DNA from: Paraspadella gotoi
Taxonomy: Eukaryota > Chaetognatha
Assembly (NCBI GenBank): GCA_051294375.1
Contig: CM119265.1
Location: 16,853,304-16,917,303, forward strand
DNA: 64,000 bases
Direction: 5' to 3'
Shown: positions 55,761 through 64,000 of the stretch, piece by piece
Numbering within the stretch: position 1 is the first letter of the stretch
Layout: each line of letters begins with the position of its first letter
Notes under the pieces: generated by a model
Told to the model about the DNA's origin: nothing
What the model saw: only the letters and a program-made list of their open reading frames with translations
Databases searched by the model: none
Made by a program: the position numbers and the translations under genes

Positions 55761-56084
55761 TTGCCAGATTAGTAAGTATTTAATTGAATGAAGATTAAAT
55801 AATTAGTCATTTATTGACATCAATTGACACTGTTAAAGGTTTTGAAACACTTCACAATACATTTATATCTTCTGACACTGGCATTGACTTATTGACAGAC
55901 AGTAAAATCAGGTCTCAAAAAGTAGCGTTTATTTACGTTGTATATATATTTTATATATAGTTATTAGTCATAAAGTATAAAAAAATTATTGATAAGAAAT
56001 TACTGCCCAGCGGAAACACATTTGTTATTGAATCCTTCCTACGCCCTACAAGTTCTAAATATTACCCTTTCATCCTTACTTTCT

Positions 56085-56123
<39 letters not shown>

Positions 56124-56330
56124 TTCTCTCACCATCCCTTACTTAACCCCCCACCCTTGTTTCGTTGCCTCCAGTTTTTCTCGACCGAAAGCCAAATAAA
56201 GAACATGTCAAAGTGAAACTTTCGCTCTCTCGATTTAAAGGAGTTCACGACAAGAAAAAGAGAGATGAGAAGGGGTAATCCGCGGAAGGTTTACAGAGTT
56301 TATTCTCTCTCTCTCTCACCTCTCGCTCTC

Positions 56331-56369
<39 letters not shown>

Positions 56370-56880
56370 AACTACTAAGAAAATAGAATAAATTTGAAAA
56401 TGCAGAGAAAATCCGGCAACGAAAAAACAAAAAAAAAAAAAAGAAAGAAAGGAAAGAAAGAAGTATATTGTGGCGTGGCGACATTGCGCTGGCCATATTC
56501 GTATCAAAGAGTCGACTAGTCCTCTCTCTCTCTCTTCTTTCTCTCTCTCTCTCTCACTGTAAAGTAAAAAAACGGTGAATATCGGAAAGCCTCTGAGAGG
56601 GAAAGAAGAGAGAGAAAGAGAGAGAGAGAGAGAGAGGAAGAGAGAGAGAGAGAGAGAGAGATTCCAATCGACGTCACAACGTCGAACGTCGTTGAGTCCC
56701 CCCCCTCTCCCCTTTTCAGTGGCTCTGTGGGAGTGAAACCCCAATTTATTTACCATCTCAGCGACATAAAAACCCGAAAAGCACTAAAGCCGCAATTACG
56801 CGAAGCGCAAAATGTTAAATGCATCATATAAGTACGAAAAGAGGATGAAGAGAGAGAGAGGACCGAGAGAGAGAGAGAAT

Positions 56881-56924
<44 letters not shown>

Positions 56925-56996
56925 GACGAGAATATTTTCAAACGGAAATTGGTGTGCGTCTGTGTGTGTATATAGACGAGACGCCGTGTCGACTCT

Positions 56997-57040
<44 letters not shown>

Positions 57041-57635
57041 GTATGCTGTACTATCGCCTTGACACTTCCCCCCTCCACTCTCCGACACCGCTCCTCCCCC
57101 TTATCCGTCTTCGCTCGCGTTCACTTTGCGTTATAAAACACGTATTTATTGCGAGCAAAACCAAATAGGAGTCCCTGACATCAGAAATAGGACAGAAGAA
57201 AAACGTAGGGAAGGCGGGCGGTAGAAGGCGTGAAAATTTTTTTAAAAGGGGGGGGGGGGGGCCCCCGTGTGCGAGAGAGAAAGAATGAAGGTAGGGAATG
57301 TAAAAGGCGGATATTAAGGCATACACGACGACTACTTGGGTTTTTAATCTGCAAGACGCGAAGAAAATATTTTTCCTACTTTTGTCCATTTTCCCCGCCT
57401 TTCTCTCGCTCTCATCTCTCCCGGAGATCCCACTTTTTCTCTCCCTCTCCTCTTTTGCATTGGGAGTCTGCAGTTTTACTACCAAAGGCTCATAAAAAGC
57501 GGAGACATGCAATACTAAGTACATAGACAAGACCGCGGCTGCCGCTCCTGCGGCGCTGACGCCGCTGCGATACTTGAACAGGACCCATTCGTCGCTTCAT
57601 TGGAGAGATAGCGGAGATGAGAGAAGAGAGAGATG

Positions 57636-57685
<50 letters not shown>

Positions 57686-58479
57686 GGAGTTGCATTTTTT
57701 CAACTAATACAACAAATCGTAAAATATGATTTACGGAGGAGATATACGCGGAAATTAATTTCATCTAAAGAATCGGGGAAAAATAGAAAGCGCCAATGAG
57801 CCGTCGGCGTCGTTATTGTTTTTAAATCTCATCTGCATATCGCAGTCTTTACCACTTCTCAGTTTTTTTTATTTTTGCTGAACAATGCGCGCAGAGACAA
57901 GGAGCCAAATTTTGTCTTCGATTTTAATTTGTGCTTTCGTACGTAAACGTAAACGAAGAAATATTATTAAACGTATTTATGCTATGTACTAATAAATAGC
58001 CCAATTAGTATTTTCAAGCGACTTTATATGCTTAATGCTCGTTTATTACATAAAACTAAAGAAAAAGCAAAAAATTCGTGCTTTTTTTGTTTTTGCTTTC
58101 TTTCCTTTCTTTCGTATATAGTTGGAAGTGAGTTTTATAGGCGGAGCGGCGTGACCTCAGATTGCAGATTTTTAAAAAAAATTTTAAAAGATTTTTTTTC
58201 CCTCTTAATATTTTTATTCCGCCTTTCTATTCTTTGCAAAAGAATAAGAAAAAAATTTGACAATCTGGGCGATTAATACTTTTATTTTTTGCCGTAAGAA
58301 TGTTAGTTGACAATGATCGGTTTGCACAACTATTACATTCGGCAATAATTTCATACCTCAAAACGTAACTGTCAATTAAACAAATTTCACGATTATTGCA
58401 TTTCTGCTTCGCCAGTTTTCCTAACAATCAACTCAAAAATAACATAACTTGAAGAAGATATCTCACCCCGAGGACTGAA
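55761..58479. other. spacer dense in CT/GA microsatellites
   Basis: CT tracts at about 56082-56130, 56307-56365, 56522-56556 and 56994-57038. GA tracts at about 56603-56660, 56851-56920 and 57628-57682. A G14 run followed by CCCCC at 57248-57266. The remainder is AT-rich from 57700 on. No gene seen. Confidence 0.6.
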
Positions 58480-58504
58480 NNNNNNNNNNNNNNNNNNNNN
58501 NNNN
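58480..58504. other. 25-N gap immediately before duplicate block copy 2
   Basis: Fixed-length run of N, the same size and relative position as the gap before copy 1. Confidence 0.99.
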
Positions 58505-58518
58505 TTATACGGTTTTAA

Positions 58519-59260
58519 GAACTCGTACCCAGGCTTACGGCATGGCTGTGCCGACCCAAACGGCCACCCAACCTGACCGAGTCTCAATACGAAATCGAAA
58601 GACACTCCAAAAGCTTCAAAAGATGAAATAGGTCACCGAGAGCATCGCCGAAAAAGGGAATAAACATGGACGTTCGGACAGAGGACGGAAAATCGCCAAA
58701 TGCTCCGCACTGGAGGATCGTGGAACGAATGGTCAAAGAAACGAAGAAGCCATCTCACAGCAGCTTTTGCCGCAAGAAACTAACGTCGAACGTTGCGACC
58801 CTCGTTGAGCCGAAGTGCAGGTATATTGATAGCAGACGTCCGAATAACTCGAATCATCAGAGTCTTAAAAAGCGAAATAGCAGATCCCAATGAACATTTA
58901 TATCCTTATCTTTACTCGTCCAACGTCATTAACCATATACCTTACGCAAGCATCAGAAGGGGACTGTATGAAGCCTCTTGGAGACAAGTGGGAGATCGCC
59001 GACGCTTTCTGGAAAAGAGGTTAACTGAGTATTTAATATCACTCCAGGAAAACGCACGAAGTGGAGACGCGACGGAGAAGTTGAAGGAAGGGCAAGTCGT
59101 CCTCTCTCTCGAGCCAAAGCACACGTTGTATCAATGGAGAATCGGACGAGTGATCGAACTGAGGGGACGGACCGAACCAAGAGAGAAGCAGCTCGTTCGC
59201 CTGCGCCGAACGGAAAGACGTTTCGTCGCCATCACAACGCGTTGGTCCCAGTTGGAATAA
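58519..59260 (+). mobile_element. BEL/Pao LTR retrotransposon, 3' end of pol (relic, copy 2)
   Basis: Same as 49090-49831, with the same internal loss, stop (58624) and frameshift. Integrase-core end at 58666-58890 and DUF5641-type end at 58791-59257. Identical defects show that the two blocks were copied after the element decayed, or are one locus assembled twice. Confidence 0.85.
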
Positions 59261-59405
59261 CCAATGAGGAAAAACTTGTTAATGAAAACTTCAAACAGCG
59301 AAAAATCAATTAAATTTGGACGAAATCTATTGAATAATATTGTTGAACCGACACCATTTGTTTAAGATAAATGTTATAATTTAACAAGATATAGCTTAAT
59401 TCGCC

Positions 59406-61329
59406 ATGAACGACGAACCGCAGATCACCAGTGAACAAACGACATCAACGAAAGTGGAAGAACTGAAGAAATGGAGAAAAGTAAACGAGAAAAAGGAAAA
59501 TCTACGAACTAATTCTCAGAGAGAAAAAAGCTGAACAAAGATAGAAAAGAAAGAAGTGAAATAAAAGATCGAGAAGAGGCCGGAGAACAAAAAAAAGCGA
59601 AATTGGAAAGAACCTTGAAAGAACTGAACCAAGATCAACGACGCTCATCATGGCCAATCAATCCAATCCAGAAAAGCGGAAGATCTTCGGGAAATGAGGC
59701 ACGAACATGAAAAAGACTCGAAAACGGGTACAGAAAAGATAAACTCCTTGTAGAAAAAATTGTGTGAATTTCGCGTGGATATAAAAACGAAATATTTAAA
59801 TTTAGCCAAAAGCGAAAGCTAAGTTAAAAAATTAATTGAAGTTACAGATGGATCTAGCCGAAGGATTTCAAACAAACAAACTGAATTGATGCAAAAATGG
59901 AGCAAGGGACAAGAAATTTGTTTGGGGGGACAAAAAACGGAGAGCACACAGAATCGATCAAGTTAACGCCGAGAAACTCAACTACTGGAAGTCGAACTAG
60001 AGAAGAAGAGAAAAGACGAGCGGAAGAAGGAAAAGGAAAGAAACGATCCTGAGACAGCACCTGAGAATGGCCGAAGGACAAAGAAAGAAAGGTCTGCTGA
60101 AAAAGGAAAGCGGAGGGACAGAAATATACGACAAGAGAAAAAGTATGTCATTTCAAAAATTTACATCGAATCCTGGCGAGAACAGAAAAAGAAATGAACA
60201 AATGTAGACAAAAAAATCAAAAGACTCGAAAGTGAAATAAGAATCCAAATCACTAAGAAATAAGAAAAAACAATGTGAGAAAATAAAATATTTTTCGATT
60301 GTTAAATTATTTCAGAGAAAAAGTAGCTGATTTCCGCAGAGAGCAATGGAGTGGTGCTGAAAGGTCGACAGGCACGGGCCCCAATCAGTGAAGACGCATG
60401 AGATGTTTCGCATCCTACGCCAAACTTCCACCAAGAGCAAAATCGAAAAGTACGGTCAAGGACCAAGAAAAGAAAAAGAAGCTAGAAGCGGACTTCGAAA
60501 AACAGAAAGATTACTACGAACGATGGATTCGAAGTCAGATAATAATCAAGAAAAAATTTTCTCTGACTTTCAAAAAGAAAATGAGAAGTCATACGAAGGG
60601 AAAGAAATACCAGAATAGACCGGACACTTATTGAGAAAACCCATGTAACAGTCAAAAAAACTTGTACGTCGAAAGTTGTGTTTTTACTGTTAAATTATAG
60701 AAAAAAATGTACTCGAACAAAATATGAACAAAAATAAAACTTACGATGCGAGATCGAAGGATTTCGCCAAAACAAGAAAAGAAGTCGAGCCATCGGAGGA
60801 CGCACCGACAGCCTAGAAGACGCAATTAGAGAGAGGAATGGCAAATCAAGATGAAATGAGTCGAATATACATACAAACTATATAGCAATGGGCTCACCTC
60901 TTGACGAAGAAATTCGAGAACGATATCGCTGAGGATAATTTCTGGAGCTGAAGGCGGACGTTGTAGAAGCGGAAGGCAAAATATTCTCAAAAACAACGAA
61001 AGACAATTATCGACGCATAAAAAATATTGAAAAAAGCTATTACGAACAAAAATTAACTGAAAAAAAAAAAAACAAAAAAAAAAAAAAAAAAAAATTGTAT
61101 TGAACCGTTCACGATAGAAATGACAAATACAACCATCGTTTAAAGTATACTGAGCAAAGAATAGCAGTGACGAACTCTGAGATCCAGAAAGAACAAGAAA
61201 TCAATAATTCGAAAATTTACGAGAAAGCTAAAGAAGCTGAAACGAGGACTCGGAGCGACGAGAAAAAGAGCTTTTCCAAGAAATGCGGACCATGACGAAC
61301 GAGAAACTAAAAAGCAAAAGGACACCGCT
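59406..61329 (+). CDS. coiled-coil protein, candidate exons 1-5 (frameshifted, copy 2)
   Basis: Repeat of 49977-51900: ATG at 59406, candidate exons 59848-60142 and 60316-60643, and the region from 60701, with the same frameshifts and splice-like borders. Confidence 0.42.
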
Positions 61330-61405
61330 ATATCGGATAAAAGTTTTTTTTTTACCTATATACGTCAATGTTAGCTTGATTGTGTCGATAACTCGTGACA
61401 TATAG

Positions 61406-62119
61406 ATTATCGATAAATCCAATCCAGAGAAAGCTTACCCTTCTTACAACATGTCGACAACCATCGAAATCCGGGTCAACGCGGCCCGTCGACGGAGCCC
61501 ACCGTCACCATCTCCGTCGCGCCGAGAACGCCGCCACCACCATCACGCGGCGCCCGCCCCAACGTCAACGCGGCCGCCCGCCGCCAACGTCAAAACGCGG
61601 CGCCCCCGGCCAACGTCAACGCGGCGCCGCGCCACGTCAACGCGGCGCCCGCCGCCTCGGCAACGCGGCTTCCCGCTGCAACGCTGCGTTCAGCAGCCCG
61701 GTCCCGGTCGCCACGCACAAACGCGGCCACTGCCGCGAATGCTGCACCGCAGCATCAACGCCCCGTTCGCCACGGCCACGGAGGGGACGTCGCCGCCCCC
61801 GCCACCAGACGCCGCGCCCAATACCGGAACGGACGGGACCATCCCCGTCTCATCGTTCGATTCACTACGACGACGACAGACGACGACGAAGAACGACGAC
61901 GAAAGAGGATGCGCGGAGCGCCCAAGGTCGCCCGACGAGCTGGAGGCCCACGACAGCGAGGAGGAGGAGTTGACTAACCTCCCGGACCACCGACTCTCAG
62001 CCGTATCCGAGAGGACTACGAAGAAAGCTTCGGACGAGGCCTGATCCCGACCGCCTTTGGGCAGACATTTCCGCCGATCGAAGAGGCGAGGGAGAAAATA
62101 GAGAGACGAGGAGACGACG
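61406..62119 (+). CDS. candidate exon with GC-rich minisatellite (copy 2)
   Basis: Repeat of 51977-52690, including the minisatellite at 61546-61687 and the frame shift before EDYEESFGRG. Confidence 0.42.
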
Positions 62120-62331
62120 AACATTGTTTTATTATTATTATCATTCGTTTCGTTTTTTTTTTTGTATATACTCCTCTCGTCCTTTAAACATTTTAGCATA
62201 TTCGTATTCAATTCGCTCACTTACCAAAAACATTAAAAACATATGCGAAACGAAGAACCAGTCGAGAAGTCCGACAAAGGAGGAGACAGAAGACATGCGC
62301 CAATGAGAGAAGAAGCGGAGATAGGACGACC

Positions 62332-62706
62332 ATGCAGCCCATATTGAATGAAGGTCCAGTCATTTACGTGCAACAATTAAGGTCCGAGGAAAGCAGGAAT
62401 CGTCAAGGGTTGGCGCCTATTACGGCGACGGTAGCTGGCGAAAATCAGGAAGTCGCGGACAGATTGGAGAGGATGCGAACGCACGGATTGGGGAGCGCAG
62501 TTATTCGACAACTCGAGGCCGAAGTGAAAGAAAGGAAGCGGCATAGGGAGGAGGAGAAAACGCTTTCGACAGGACTTGACACTTGTTTACGGAAAAATAA
62601 AGAAGAAATCATTCAGTTTAAATTGCGTATACAATTGTCATCAAATAAATTGACTATTCACGAATTGATTTATCGTATGTATTTTAATCTTCCTACAGGG
62701 ACATAA
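62332..62706 (+). CDS. intact 124-codon ORF (copy 2)
   Basis: Repeat of 52903-53277, with the same start and stop and no difference seen. Confidence 0.5.
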   Translation: MQPILNEGPVIYVQQLRSEESRNRQGLAPITATVAGENQEVADRLERMRTHGLGSAVIRQLEAEVKERKRHREEEKTLSTGLDTCLRKNKEEIIQFKLRIQLSSNKLTIHELIYRMYFNLPTGT

Positions 62707-63428
62707 ATTAAAATCAAAATGCCGACTGAATAACATTCAAATAGTTAACTAACCCTCAAAGCAAAATAAAAAAATGGAGACGTCAATCGGGCTCAACCCA
62801 ACGACTACAGCTACTGGATGGCGACGAAGGTAGCGATGGTGGGAACCCGACAGAAAGAAGAGAAAGAACAATTTACGGCGCCGCTTTCCATCGCACGAAC
62901 TTGGCGAAACAGCTTGGAGACGATTCGCGTGAAGCTCGACGTCAGTAAATTGACGAGATCTTCGTTGCCGTACGCCGCCGAACAAATGTGAACCGAACCG
63001 GAAAGATGGGATTTACGGCACAGTTTTAAAACGACGTGTAGCGCCACCTCACCGTCGAGCCGCTAAACGACTTCAGCGTGCCGCATCGGTCGTCGGATCG
63101 TAGCGACGAAAAATATTCATGCCATTTCGTGGCGCGAAAGGAAAAGAAGACCTATGATCTACAGAGATCAAAAAGGGATGAGACGCGCAGCCAGAACCAC
63201 GAGCGGACGATAGACTTCGAGGTAACCTCATCGAGATGATCCAGAGTCGGCGCCGATAAAGAATTACTAGAGAAAAAAGCGAGAATGTGTTAGGGCCGAC
63301 GGTGAACGAAAACAGCGCCGACGACTGTCAACTAACGACAAAGAAAAAGCCAACGTCCATGCCGCAACAACGACGACAACGACGCTCAACGACGTCGACA
63401 CGGATTGTAGTATTCGACGACGCAAATT

Positions 63429-63618
63429 CGGTCGGTAAATACGCGAGAGACGAAAACTAGCAACGACGCGACAAACGGAGGAATGCTTGATTAAAGAAAT
63501 GAATGAAAGACAACGCACAGGCGCCAAGAAGACGGCAAACGCGTCGACGCAGATCGAAGGTAGACGGGAGAGAATGGAGATGATGGAAGTTGATGAAAGA
63601 GGAAGACACAAGAAATAA
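63429..63618 (+). CDS. candidate charged exon (copy 2)
   Basis: Repeat of 54000-54189. Confidence 0.35.
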
Positions 63619-63634
63619 CGAAAGGGGGAGTGCG

Positions 63635-63969
63635 AGAAAGGCGGAACTGAGGAACAGATCGAGGAATTGAAAGAAAATTTAAAGAAAGATAACAGAAAAA
63701 GAATCGAATGCAGACAAGCGGAAATAGTGAGGACGGAGCGGAGAAAAAACGAGCAATACGGAGATGCTTTGCGCCAAGCCTCGGGAAACTTCAGGACAGA
63801 TAGAGGAACTTTTCATGCCCTACCCGAGAACGCCGTCACAGAGAGAAAGCCCACTACTGTTCAACGTTTTCGACCACCGCCAGGAAAAGAGTCGCTGACG
63901 AAATCGCCGCCACGCACAAAAACGCGCCGTTCAAAGAAGCAGAAAAATACCGTGGCTGCAAACCAGTAG
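63635..63969 (+). CDS. coiled-coil ORF with basic tail (copy 2)
   Basis: Repeat of 54206-54540. The copy continues to the end of the window. Confidence 0.45.
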
Positions 63970-64000
63970 CATCTCCGCGCCTCGCCGCCTTCACCGCCAC

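Larger units (their letters stand above)
58505..64000. repeat. exact duplicate block, copy 2 (partner 49076-54571)
   Basis: Identical to copy 1 wherever compared, at +9,429, and runs off the end of the window. All features of copy 1 up to 54571 recur. Confidence 0.97.

Overview
The window reads as nuclear DNA of a metazoan, most likely an invertebrate and plausibly an arthropod; I cannot place it further. The support is: no operons or dense ORFs, short candidate exons with AG acceptors and GT donors, very many long (CT)n/(GA)n tracts plus tri- and tetranucleotide repeats, GC-rich CpG-type islands in AT-rich DNA, and the 3' end of a BEL/Pao LTR retrotransposon, a superfamily known only from animals. 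Assembly quality is poor. There are fifteen runs of N, many of exactly 25 or 10, several abutting CT tracts. Coding-like stretches are broken by single-base frameshifts, and several segments occur twice in tandem with one copy visibly noisier.

Layout. 1-4.9 kb: AT-rich DNA with a 102-base A run, a TGAT/ATCA-rich block and a composite A-tract/GA repeat array. 4.9-5.3 kb: a CpG island holding a candidate first coding exon (MAAEASVEM...). 5.4-8.6 kb: AT-rich DNA with a 220 bp foldback element. 8.7-11.4 kb: GC-rich promoter-like DNA, then four candidate exons of one Ser/Pro-rich gene on the + strand. 11.4-34.4 kb: mostly microsatellites and AT-rich spacer, with a few promoter-like islands (18.9 kb, 23.7 kb), minisatellites, two poly-GGC tracts (21.5 kb) and one short ORF resembling an LCCL domain (26.4 kb). 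33.1-34.4 kb and 36.4-37.6 kb: two imperfect tandem duplications. 39.6-40.7 kb: a strongly G+T-skewed segment. 41.9-47.7 kb: a ~2.9 kb tandem pair whose two copies differ mainly by T-to-G changes and short indels.

From 49,076 the sequence carries a BEL/Pao pol remnant (end of integrase core plus DUF5641-type C-terminus). It is followed by a Lys/Glu/Arg-rich coiled-coil coding region with several plausible intron boundaries, an exon with a GC-rich minisatellite, and two clean coiled-coil ORFs. The same sequence reappears at 58,505 to the window end, with no difference I could see over 5,496 bp, and both copies start immediately after a 25-N gap. This is either a very young 9,429 bp tandem duplication or a scaffolding duplicate; I favour the latter.

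I recognise no complete gene with confidence. The only firm family assignment is the BEL/Pao remnant. Other coding calls rest on open frames, composition and splice-like borders. I saw no convincing rRNA, tRNA, CRISPR or operon. The most unusual signal is the T-to-G asymmetry between the 41.9 kb and 44.9 kb copies.
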